NCBI GenBank assembly: GCA_949507465.1
Contig: CATEMS010000016.1
Coordinates: 1 to 7,748 of the forward strand
Length of the DNA stretch: 7,748 nt
Direction of reading: 5' to 3'
Source: Flavobacteriaceae bacterium
GTDB taxonomy: Bacteria; Bacteroidota; Bacteroidia; Flavobacteriales; Flavobacteriaceae
Position numbers and translations under genes: made by a program. Below, piece by piece: positions 1-6,305 of the stretch. The notes under the pieces are model-generated. The model was not told where the DNA came from, made no database searches, and saw only the letters and a program-made list of their open reading frames with translations. Within the stretch, counting starts at the first letter, position 1; every line of letters starts with the position of its first letter.

Positions 1-241
1 AGAAACTGCCTCCCTAAAAAAACAAGGAAAAAAAATATCTGAGAAGGAAGAAAAAGAGCTGTATGATACTATTAAAGCAAAGTATGACAATCAAATATCT
101 CCCTATTATGCTGCCGCACGTATCTGGACAGATGGAGTCATAGACCCGCTACAAACCAGAGATTGGATATCCATTGGTATTGAAGCTGCAAATCATGCCC
201 CGATTGAAAAACAATTTAATTTGGGTGTGATACAGGTATAA
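1..241 (+). CDS. Acyl-CoA carboxylase beta (carboxyltransferase) subunit, C-terminal fragment
   Basis: This is the 3' end of a gene that starts before the window; 79 codons remain, read from base 2 to a TAA at 239-241. The fragment ends with a stretch of the form YAAARIWTDGVIDP followed by TRDWISIGIEAANHAP. I recognise this as the C-terminus of the biotin-dependent carboxyltransferase family, especially methylcrotonyl-CoA and propionyl-CoA carboxylase beta subunits. These enzymes move carboxyl from carboxybiotin to an acyl-CoA in the cytoplasm, in leucine or odd-chain/branched acid breakdown. A Lys/Glu-rich helix precedes the motif. The catalytic oxyanion-hole glycines lie upstream of the window, so the substrate cannot be fixed. 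The methylcrotonyl-type (mccB/accD-like) reading is favoured but inferred. The gene converges on the M24 peptidase gene, with only 5 bases between the two stop codons. Confidence 0.85.
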   Translation, partial: ETASLKKQGKKISEKEEKELYDTIKAKYDNQISPYYAAARIWTDGVIDPLQTRDWISIGIEAANHAPIEKQFNLGVIQV

Positions 242-246
242 TTTTT

Positions 247-1569
247 CTACCAAGCTATCGCTTTTATAGCCTGTTGCCTGCCATTTACATACCTAAACCC
301 ACTAGGGGCCCAATAACCCGCTTCCTCTAGCATAATCCTGATATCTTTATTCCACTGCGAAATGGTAACGGTGGTATTTAATTCAATGGCATAGACTGTA
401 TTTTCATGCAGGGGGTAATCACCATTTACAGGTACACCTTGTTGGCTATCCCACATGCCTAGTGTTGTTCCGGAGCTATGGCCATAAGTGCCAAGTGGAT
501 GGGTATAAATAGAGGGTCTCAATCCTATTTCTCTTGCCTGTTTTAAAGACATGGCAAGTATTTCATTGCCTGTTCTTCCTGTCTTAAAATTACTGGTAAA
601 GATATCCTGCACCAGATTTCCCTTTGAAAAAGCATCGACAAGAAAATCTGGCACTTTGGTTTCTTCTGGTCCTAAAACATAGGCATGTCTTTGACAATCT
701 GTATTCAAGGAAATATAGGTGATGCCAAAATCACAATGTAATAGATCACCAGGAAGAATTGTTTTTTCTTTTTCTCCTTTAGAAAAGGAATAAATATGAC
801 TTTTTAATTCTTCATTATTTCTCTGAATATCGATCGTTGGATGAAACCAAGTCTCCAAACCAAGAGAGGTAACCTTTTCTCGAAGCCACCAAACGACATC
901 ATCTGTTGTTGTTTTTCCTGGGCTAATCACATCACTGCTAAATGCTTGGTCAATAATTGCGCTTGTAATGTCAACCAACTGATTGTAAAGAAGCATTTCT
1001 TTGGCAGTTCTGGTTTCTATCCATCCAATGGCAAGTTTCTCTGCAGAAACTATTTTTTCTTCCAAATCACCAGGCAGTGCCTCCATAAGTTCTTGATAAT
1101 CTGTGCGCACTAAACCGTCTGCAATGCCAAAATGTTTTGAATAATTAATTCCTATTTTATTGACAGGACGCTCTTTGATTATTTCTACCAAACGCTCCCA
1201 TTGGTTTGGCTGTTTTTCTTTATCCCAAGAGGAGGTGATATTTGTTCCAACATCATACCTTGCAACGGCAAGACGCTCTAGGGTATTTTGCTTTTTGTTT
1301 CTGTAAAAAACCAAAATGGTTCTTCTGCGCGCATTCAGCCAAGTTGCTGGAAGCATTGTACGCATTACTGGATCCTCATTGTATTCTCTAGCAATAACAA
1401 GCCACATATCAATGCCGGTGTCATCCATTAATTTGGGCAAAAGTGTATCAAATCTATCTTTTAAAATTTCGTCACGCAGGCTAGCCCTCTCCCGCTCTGG
1501 CAGTATCTGTGAATAGACCAAAGAGCTTGGCCCAGCTAACAAAATAAATAAGAAAATAAACTGTTTCAT
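247..1569 (-). CDS. Secreted M24-family metallopeptidase (Xaa-Pro aminopeptidase-like)
   Basis: This 440-residue protein has the two-part architecture of pita-bread M24 enzymes. A creatinase-like N-terminal domain spans about residues 25-180 and the catalytic domain about 185-435. The first 20 residues form a Sec signal peptide with a hydrophobic core and probable cleavage after VYS, so the enzyme should be periplasmic or secreted. Candidate metal ligands are D280 (HCDFG), D291 (NTDCQRH), H357 (THPLG), E396 (YAIEL) and E415 (RIMLEE). H364 sits seven residues after H357, matching the second conserved histidine of the family. All five ligands can be placed, so an active dinuclear metal peptidase is likely, probably cleaving X-Pro dipeptides or oligopeptides; specificity is not visible. 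The ATG at 1567-1569 begins directly at the signal peptide. The gene is last in the minus-strand block, 79 bases after menE. It has no evident role in menaquinone synthesis and may be a read-through passenger. Confidence 0.85.
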   Translation of the reverse strand: MKQFIFLFILLAGPSSLVYSQILPERERASLRDEILKDRFDTLLPKLMDDTGIDMWLVIAREYNEDPVMRTMLPATWLNARRRTILVFYRNKKQNTLERLAVARYDVGTNITSSWDKEKQPNQWERLVEIIKERPVNKIGINYSKHFGIADGLVRTDYQELMEALPGDLEEKIVSAEKLAIGWIETRTAKEMLLYNQLVDITSAIIDQAFSSDVISPGKTTTDDVVWWLREKVTSLGLETWFHPTIDIQRNNEELKSHIYSFSKGEKEKTILPGDLLHCDFGITYISLNTDCQRHAYVLGPEETKVPDFLVDAFSKGNLVQDIFTSNFKTGRTGNEILAMSLKQAREIGLRPSIYTHPLGTYGHSSGTTLGMWDSQQGVPVNGDYPLHENTVYAIELNTTVTISQWNKDIRIMLEEAGYWAPSGFRYVNGRQQAIKAIAW

Positions 1570-1648
1570 GATCCCTGTAGTTTTTATTAAAGATACTTAA
1601 AAACAAAACGCGACCACACACCACCAAAGAGTCTGTAATTGTGTTGTT

Positions 1649-2725
1649 TTAGCTGTAACTATTTAGTAAACTTTTAATACCATCACGCTTGATTTTTCCA
1701 GTTTCTGTTAATGGAAATTTTGAAAGGGTAAATATTTTTTTTGGTCTTTGGTATGACGCTAACTCAGAGATAACATCACGATAATTGGCTACTTGGTTAG
1801 GATCATCCAGTTCAAGAACTAAAATAAGCTGCTCACCCAGAGCAGTATCTGGCATAGAGCAAATAATAAAAGGAACCTTTATAAAAACACGTAATACTTG
1901 TTCAATCTTTTCTGGATGTAACTTAACACCTCCACTGTTAATTACATTGTCAAACCTGCCTAGCCATTCAAAACTTTTTGTATCATGGAGGGTAACAACA
2001 TCATTTGTTACAAGCTTTGAACTACCTAAACTAGGAGCATCGATTACCAAACAACCTCTATGATCTACTTCAAAACTAACATTTGGCAAAGCTGTATAGA
2101 CATTGGATTTATCTTCGCCATTAACACGCCTGATGGCAACATGAGTTATGGTTTCTGTCATACCGTAGGTAGCATATACCTGTGTTGATTTTGTTTGAAG
2201 TTTTGCCTCTAAATCTGGATCTATGACACCTCCGCCTATAATGAGTTTTTTAATCTTATCCAACGCGTTTAAGGTATGATACACCTGGTATGGAACCATA
2301 GCAGCAAAATCATAGGTATTATCATATTGGGTGATGGCATCCTTATCAGGTGCAACTACGTGTAAATCCCAACCCATGGTCAAGGCTCTCACCAACATCA
2401 TTTTTCCGGCAATATATTCTGCAGACAAGCAAAGTAATGCTGTGTTATTTGTCCCTAAATTAAAATACACTCCAGTGGCAAATGCGCTTTGAACCATATT
2501 AGTTTTTAGTAATTTAATTTTCTTTGGAGCACCTGTAGAGCCTGAAGTTTGAACTGTTATGTGTGGCTTATCATCAAACCATTTTATTATAAATTTTGCA
2601 ATCGCTACCTCGTGCAAGGCACCTTTGTCCATTAATTTATTGGCAAAAGAGACAATCTCCTGAGAGGTTTGAAACTCAAGGCCATTAAATTTAAATGAAG
2701 GATGTAATTTTTGCAATGGTTCCAA
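1649..2725 (-). CDS. menE: o-Succinylbenzoate-CoA ligase (MenE), AMP-forming, TTG start
   Basis: This 358-residue protein belongs to the ANL adenylate-forming superfamily. It has the P-loop TSGSTGAPK at residues 60-68, the YGMTE motif at 187-191, an Asp at 242 fitting the ATP-ribose position, the hinge region GRFDNVINSGGVK at 256-268 and a C-terminal catalytic lysine at K344 (ETGKIKRD). MenE activates o-succinylbenzoate with ATP and CoA in the cytoplasm, giving the thioester that MenB cyclises. The call rests on these motifs plus menC and menA upstream in the same direction. It is shorter than the E. coli and Bacillus enzymes (about 450-490 residues), which fits the compact form I associate with Bacteroidota. 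The frame opens after a TAA at 2732-2734 and has no ATG before codon 32. I chose the TTG at 2723-2725 because the HPSFKFNG segment just after it resembles the usual N-terminus of flavobacterial homologues (recalled, not aligned). The preceding CPBP gene ends 56 bases upstream. Confidence 0.9.
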   Translation of the reverse strand: MEPLQKLHPSFKFNGLEFQTSQEIVSFANKLMDKGALHEVAIAKFIIKWFDDKPHITVQTSGSTGAPKKIKLLKTNMVQSAFATGVYFNLGTNNTALLCLSAEYIAGKMMLVRALTMGWDLHVVAPDKDAITQYDNTYDFAAMVPYQVYHTLNALDKIKKLIIGGGVIDPDLEAKLQTKSTQVYATYGMTETITHVAIRRVNGEDKSNVYTALPNVSFEVDHRGCLVIDAPSLGSSKLVTNDVVTLHDTKSFEWLGRFDNVINSGGVKLHPEKIEQVLRVFIKVPFIICSMPDTALGEQLILVLELDDPNQVANYRDVISELASYQRPKKIFTLSKFPLTETGKIKRDGIKSLLNSYS

Positions 2726-2781
2726 AAATATTTAATTAAAAACGATTTTGTTGGGGGTTGTTTACACAAAAGGTCTAAAAC

Positions 2782-3705
2782 CTAACTACCCTTTACAGTA
2801 ACTTTTCCAAAGAGCTTTTGACTCCAGTTATTCCAGTTGTATTTTTTTGATAATATTAATAAAATTATAGGATATAAAACCAAAACAGGTAATATAACAT
2901 CAACTATAGTGCTTGTATCTGCTTGGGTTGCCGTATACTTAAAAGCAGCATCTGTTTGCAGTGCAGACCAATCTGAAGTCACAAGGGTAGCTGCCAATAG
3001 GTTGTTTCCAAAATGAAACCCTAGCGCTAATTCTATACCATCATCCATTAAGGTCATGATACCTAATAGCAATCCAGTACCTATATAAAATACCATGATC
3101 GTATAACCCATCTCTGCTACCTCTGGGTTGGCACTATGAAAAACCCCAAATAAAACAGAAGTAAGTAACAGTGGCATCCACCTATTTTTAAGCAAAGTGC
3201 CCAGGTGTTGCATCATATATCCCCTGAAAAGATACTCTTCAAGACCAATTTGAAATGGAAACAGTAAAAGACTAATTACCACTAAAACACCAAATTTAAG
3301 GGGATCAATCTGTAACACTACTTGTGTGGGATCATTATAATAAGAAATGCCAAAAGAGACTAACGTAATTAGTAGAATAAGAGAAAATGAGAACAACACA
3401 CGAGACCAATCAACTTTTTTTCTTGCTGTGGTTAAAGACAGAATGCTTCTTTGATGTAGTTTTTTTACAAGTAGGAATAACAAACCCAACAAAAAAACAA
3501 AGGGCAATAAATTAAACGCCAACCAAAAATTTTTGCTAGGAACTAACTCAAAAAGTTTTTGTTGCTCTTGGGAGATGTCTATACCCTCGCTAAAAAATAA
3601 GAAAAATAATAAGTTATAGATGAATAAGCCTGCAATTAAAAAAAAAGTTAGCAAAAACATCCATGGTTTGTTTTCTCCCCGATGTGCTTGTTGTAAGTAA
3701 TTCAT
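2782..3705 (-). CDS. CPBP-family intramembrane glutamic protease (CAAX/ABI type)
   Basis: This 307-residue polytopic membrane protein has about seven or eight hydrophobic segments (roughly 15-38, 60-82, 101-122, 136-153, 176-192, 202-220, 268-287). It carries all three CPBP motifs: EEYLFR at 156-161 (E156, E157, R161), FGVFH at 186-190 (H190), and HFGNN at 231-235 (H231, N235). In Rce1-type enzymes these residues form the intramembrane catalytic centre, so this protein should be catalytically competent. Substrates of bacterial CPBP proteins are mostly unknown. Some act in bacteriocin self-immunity or peptide processing, but there is no bacteriocin-like gene here. The ATG at 3703-3705 overlaps the menC stop codon as ATGA, which implies translational coupling to menC. 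The gene sits between menC and menE within the menaquinone cluster. A role linked to the quinone pathway is only an inference from position. Confidence 0.88.
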   Translation of the reverse strand: MNYLQQAHRGENKPWMFLLTFFLIAGLFIYNLLFFLFFSEGIDISQEQQKLFELVPSKNFWLAFNLLPFVFLLGLLFLLVKKLHQRSILSLTTARKKVDWSRVLFSFSLILLITLVSFGISYYNDPTQVVLQIDPLKFGVLVVISLLLFPFQIGLEEYLFRGYMMQHLGTLLKNRWMPLLLTSVLFGVFHSANPEVAEMGYTIMVFYIGTGLLLGIMTLMDDGIELALGFHFGNNLLAATLVTSDWSALQTDAAFKYTATQADTSTIVDVILPVLVLYPIILLILSKKYNWNNWSQKLFGKVTVKGS

Positions 3706-4736
3706 AAATTAAAATCCCATCTTTTACTGGGGTTGTATAACAGAGCCCCTTTTGTTATCTGTAATGGAGAGGAAATATTATTTGTATATAAACCTCCAGT
3801 TCCTAAACCTTGATGCAATGTACTATTTTTTGTAAAAGTATACTGCGAAATAGCGTTTAATCCTACATTACTCTCAAGTGCAGATGTTATCCACCAACCC
3901 ACATCATTTTCCTGAGATATTTCTATCCAAGAATCACTCCCCTTAAAACCTCCTATAAAACTTGGTTTTAAAATTATATATTGAGGGTTGATGTGTTTTA
4001 GTAGTTGCTCTTTTTTTTGGGTAGAAAACACTCCTATTAGCTCCTCATCTAGGGCTATATCTAGTGGGCTTTTTTCACACAAAAAAGCCATTTGATCCCA
4101 TTGGTTAACGGCAATAGGTTGCTCTATGGAGTGCAAATCTAAATCAGACAAATATTTTAATTTCTCAAGTGCCATGTGAGGTGTAAAAGCACCGTTGGCA
4201 TCAACTCTTATTTCAATCTGGGAGGCAGAAAACTCTTGTCTAATACTTTTTAAAAGTGATAACTCAGTTTCAAATTGTAAGGCCCCAATTTTCATTTTAA
4301 TACAGCTAAATCCATTTTTGAGTTTATTGGCAATTTGCGCTCTCATGAATGCCTTATCACCCATCCATATCAAACCATTGATTGCAATACCGGTTTCCCC
4401 TCTTGAAAATTCTGAGGGATAAATTTGAAATGGATCATCAGATGCCAATGACCTAAAAGCAGTCTCGACTCCCATTTGTATGGATGGAAACTCAGTTAAT
4501 GCATCATACAACTGCTTAAGACCTAAACCTATGTTGGCACAAACCCATTGTAATTTTTGTTCAAAATCTGGACGATCATCAATACTTAAACCTCGTAATA
4601 ATCCACACTCACCTATTCCGACAGAATTAATATCTTCAATGATAATAAACCATGCCTCTTTTGTTTTTAAAATACCACGGGAGGTACCGCTGGGTGTTTT
4701 AAACTCAAGAATATGCTTTTTGTAGTGTGCTTTCAA
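3702..4736 (-). CDS. menC: o-Succinylbenzoate synthase (MenC), enolase superfamily, TTG start
   Basis: This 344-residue protein has the enolase-superfamily layout: an N-terminal capping domain (about 1-95) with the SGTSRG substrate loop at 16-21, then a TIM barrel. Catalytic features are KMK at 147-149 (K149 expected as base), metal ligands D179 (VDANG), E205 (IEQP) and D230 (LDEE), and the second lysine K257 (LKPS). A late SALESNVG segment at 285-292 fits the barrel end. MenC dehydrates SHCHC to o-succinylbenzoate in menaquinone synthesis. The superfamily also contains dipeptide epimerases and N-acylamino-acid racemases, but menA and menE beside it support MenC. The reading frame opens after a TAA at 4746-4748, and its only upstream initiator is the TTG at 4734-4736. 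That start gives MKAHYKKHIL, which looks like the normal N-terminus of flavobacterial MenC. It ends in TGA overlapping the CPBP start by four bases, and lies 101 bases after menA. Confidence 0.92.
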   Translation of the reverse strand: MKAHYKKHILEFKTPSGTSRGILKTKEAWFIIIEDINSVGIGECGLLRGLSIDDRPDFEQKLQWVCANIGLGLKQLYDALTEFPSIQMGVETAFRSLASDDPFQIYPSEFSRGETGIAINGLIWMGDKAFMRAQIANKLKNGFSCIKMKIGALQFETELSLLKSIRQEFSASQIEIRVDANGAFTPHMALEKLKYLSDLDLHSIEQPIAVNQWDQMAFLCEKSPLDIALDEELIGVFSTQKKEQLLKHINPQYIILKPSFIGGFKGSDSWIEISQENDVGWWITSALESNVGLNAISQYTFTKNSTLHQGLGTGGLYTNNISSPLQITKGALLYNPSKRWDFNL

Positions 4737-4755
4737 TAGGTGTGGTTATGATCAT
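4705..4755 (-). other. Possible 16-codon ATG reading frame overlapping the menC start
   Basis: An ATG at 4753-4755 lies 19 bases upstream of the menC TTG, in a different frame. It runs for 16 codons (beginning MIITTPIES) across the menC start to a TGA at 4705-4707. It could act as a short upstream ORF affecting menC initiation, or it may be chance. A one-base indel in the short leader would instead join this ATG to menC. There is no coding signature in so short a peptide, so this is listed only as a candidate regulatory element. Confidence 0.2.
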
Positions 4756-4837
4756 TAATCTCAATCTGTGGTATTAAGATAGAGTACATAAAAGTACAAC
4801 ATCCTGAGTTGTTTTTTTCCTACCAGAAAATTAAGCT

Positions 4838-5743
4838 TTAGTTAAAAAAACTTGTAACAAAAAGCAATAGTGCAAAAACAAAAGTACTAAGGGCTATTTT
4901 CTTAAGTTCTGGATCCAATGTTGCAGGATCCTCATTATTATAGACCTTCACCACATTTAAAACTAGCGGAATAAAGGCAATCAGCGCAGTATAATACATT
5001 GGTTTTGCTTGGCTAGCTACCAGATATACTAGGGCAGAAACTAGCGCAGATAGCATTAAAAACCCATGGTACATTTTTATTTTCTTTGGACCTAAAACAA
5101 CTGCCAATGTGTTTTTTTGAACTTTAGCGTCTTGAAATTGATCTCTCATATTATTTAAATTTAAAACAGCAGTACTCATACAACCTATAGCGATAGCAAG
5201 AAAGAAAACAGAGTTGCCCAAAGATTTTGAAAATAAAAAATAGCATCCTACAACACCTACTATTCCAAAAAATAAAAAGACAAATAAATCACCCATGGCT
5301 CTATATCCATATGCATTAGCGCCAACCGTGTATTTAACTGCTGCTATAATAGCCGCAATTCCTAAATTAAAAAAGACAAAAGAAAGCACCATGTGCTCAC
5401 TCCCAAAGGCTGTAAAAATCAATAAAGATGATACAAACAGGGTAGTGATTGCCGTTACAATCATACCACGCTTTAACTCTTTTGCTGTCAACAAACCACT
5501 TTGTAAGGCACGCTTTGGCCCTACTCTGTCTTGATTATCTGTACCCTTTACTCCATCTCCGTAATCATTGGCAAAGTTTGACAATACCTGAAAACCCAAT
5601 GTGGTTGCTAGGGCAAGAATAAAAATTGGCAATGAAAAATCTTGGGTCCTAACCGCTACGGCACTCCCCGCCAATATCCCAGACATAGAAAGAGGCAAGG
5701 TTCTTAGTCTTGCTGCAGAAATCCAAGCGTTTAATTTATTCAT
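4838..5743 (-). CDS. menA: 1,4-Dihydroxy-2-naphthoate polyprenyltransferase (MenA)
   Basis: This 301-residue UbiA-superfamily membrane prenyltransferase has about nine transmembrane segments. The first Asp-rich motif is at 56-69 (NFANDYGDGVKGTD, with D60, D63 and D69). The second is at 197-205 (NNMRDQFQD, with D201 and D205). These bind Mg2+ and the polyprenyl diphosphate. The N-terminal WISAARLRTLPLSMSGI and the GPKRALQSGL stretch at 76-84 are typical of MenA rather than of UbiA or heme O synthase. It attaches the isoprenoid tail to 1,4-dihydroxy-2-naphthoate at the inner membrane, giving demethylmenaquinone. The ATG at 5741-5743 fits the family N-terminus. This is the first gene of the minus-strand block and is followed after 101 bases by menC. 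Its leader contains a Bacteroidota-type promoter candidate at 5776-5806. Confidence 0.95.
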   Translation of the reverse strand: MNKLNAWISAARLRTLPLSMSGILAGSAVAVRTQDFSLPIFILALATTLGFQVLSNFANDYGDGVKGTDNQDRVGPKRALQSGLLTAKELKRGMIVTAITTLFVSSLLIFTAFGSEHMVLSFVFFNLGIAAIIAAVKYTVGANAYGYRAMGDLFVFLFFGIVGVVGCYFLFSKSLGNSVFFLAIAIGCMSTAVLNLNNMRDQFQDAKVQKNTLAVVLGPKKIKMYHGFLMLSALVSALVYLVASQAKPMYYTALIAFIPLVLNVVKVYNNEDPATLDPELKKIALSTFVFALLLFVTSFFN

Positions 5744-5775
5744 TTCAAATTTATTTTTTTTGTAAAAATACAGCT

Positions 5776-5806
5776 TAAATATAAAATCATACCTCCCCTA
5801 TTACAA
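5776..5806 (-). promoter_or_regulatory. Candidate menA promoter (Bacteroidota -33/-7 type)
   Basis: Reading the minus strand, TTG at 5806-5804 is followed by a 20-base spacer and TATATTTA at 5783-5776. The Bacteroidota housekeeping consensus is TTG or TTTG at -33 and TAnnTTTG at -7, with a spacer of about 19-21 bases, so the -7 box matches in 7 of 8 positions. Transcription would start near 5769, leaving a leader of about 25 bases before the menA ATG. A second TTTG at 5812-5809 is spaced too far (25 bases) from the same -7 box. The region is A/T-rich, so chance matches are likely. Confidence 0.35.
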
Positions 5807-5884
5807 TTCAAATTTGTGTCAGTAAAAAAACTGAAATACCAAAAACTTTTTTACTTTTAAAGAAAAATAGCAACACTACATATT

Positions 5885-6256
5885 ATGACTTCTACCTATC
5901 ACATTGGATTATTTATATTGCGCTTTACTTTTAGTGCGATGATGCTTTCTCATGGCATACCAAAACTTTTAAATCTCATTCAAGGAACATTGATGCAGGG
6001 AGATCCAATCGGTATTGGCGTTTTGGCCACAACAATTTTAGTTGTAATAGCAGAGGCTATTTGCCCACTTCTAGTTATTATTGGATACAAAACACGTTTT
6101 GCTAGCATTCCTGTAATTATAACCATGGGTGTGGCTGCATTTATTGTTCATGGCGCAGACCCTATAGGCATGAAAGAAAAAGCATTGTTGTTTATGTTTG
6201 CCTTTCTAGCTATTGCACTTTTAGGACCAGGAAAGCATAGCGTTGATAGAAAATAA
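5885..6256 (+). CDS. DoxX-family small membrane protein
   Basis: This 123-residue protein has four hydrophobic helices (about 7-28, 46-66, 73-90, 98-114), the size and layout of the DoxX family. Family-like features are LRFTFSAMMLSHGIPKL at 12-28, an acidic residue in helix 2 followed by the turn (E57, then CPLLVIIGYKTR at 60-71), and the C-terminal KEKALLFMFAF...LLGPGKHSVD block. DoxX proteins are inner-membrane proteins of mostly undefined function. Some relatives are associated with thiosulfate:quinone oxidoreductase or with thiol/oxidative stress complexes, but nothing here fixes a reaction. The ATG at 5885 follows an A-rich leader with no Shine-Dalgarno sequence. It is divergent from menA (141 bases apart) and is followed after 49 bases by a lipoprotein gene in the same direction, suggesting a two-gene transcript. 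Confidence 0.85.
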   Translation: MTSTYHIGLFILRFTFSAMMLSHGIPKLLNLIQGTLMQGDPIGIGVLATTILVVIAEAICPLLVIIGYKTRFASIPVIITMGVAAFIVHGADPIGMKEKALLFMFAFLAIALLGPGKHSVDRK

Positions 6257-6305
6257 ATCCACCCCACACATGGCATCAATTCAAAAGGCTTATTGACTGT
6301 AGAAT

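Noticed and set aside
841..1113. Plus-strand open frame of 90 codons inside the M24 gene
   Set aside because: It lies antisense to a well-supported gene and its translation shows no family resemblance.
1588..1595. TATCTTTA on the minus strand upstream of the M24 gene, resembling a -7 box
   Set aside because: No TTG or TTTG occurs 19-21 bases upstream; the nearest ones are 8 and 29 bases away.
1785..2063. Plus-strand open frame of 92 codons inside menE
   Set aside because: It is a shadow of the conserved MenE coding region, with no independent motif or plausible start context.
2746..2771. Inverted repeat TTTTGT / ACAAAA between the CPBP and menE genes
   Set aside because: An A/T-rich 6-base stem with a 14-base loop is unlikely to terminate transcription, and the genes around it are probably co-transcribed.
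2782..3705. CPBP protein as a bacteriocin immunity protein
   Set aside because: No small double-glycine-leader peptide, transporter or regulator of a bacteriocin system is nearby; the neighbours are menaquinone genes.
4195..4725. Two plus-strand open frames inside menC (4195-4422 and 4480-4725)
   Set aside because: Both are antisense to clear enolase-superfamily motifs and do not resemble any protein.
3702..4736. menC product as a dipeptide epimerase or N-acylamino-acid racemase
   Set aside because: The enolase-superfamily motifs alone would allow it, but menA and menE in the same block make o-succinylbenzoate synthase much more likely.
4784..4797. Inverted repeat GTAC-ATAAAA-GTAC in the menA-menC spacer
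   Set aside because: Only a 4-base stem with mismatched flanks and no U-tract; too weak to call an operator or terminator.
5295..5534. Plus-strand open frame of 79 codons inside menA
   Set aside because: It is antisense to the MenA Asp-rich region and has no recognisable features.
5831..5859. Possible plus-strand promoter for the DoxX gene: CTG at 5831-5833 and TACTTTTA at 5852-5859
   Set aside because: The -7 box matches 7 of 8 positions, but the -33 element is not TTG and the spacer is 18 bases. In such A/T-rich sequence this is not convincing.
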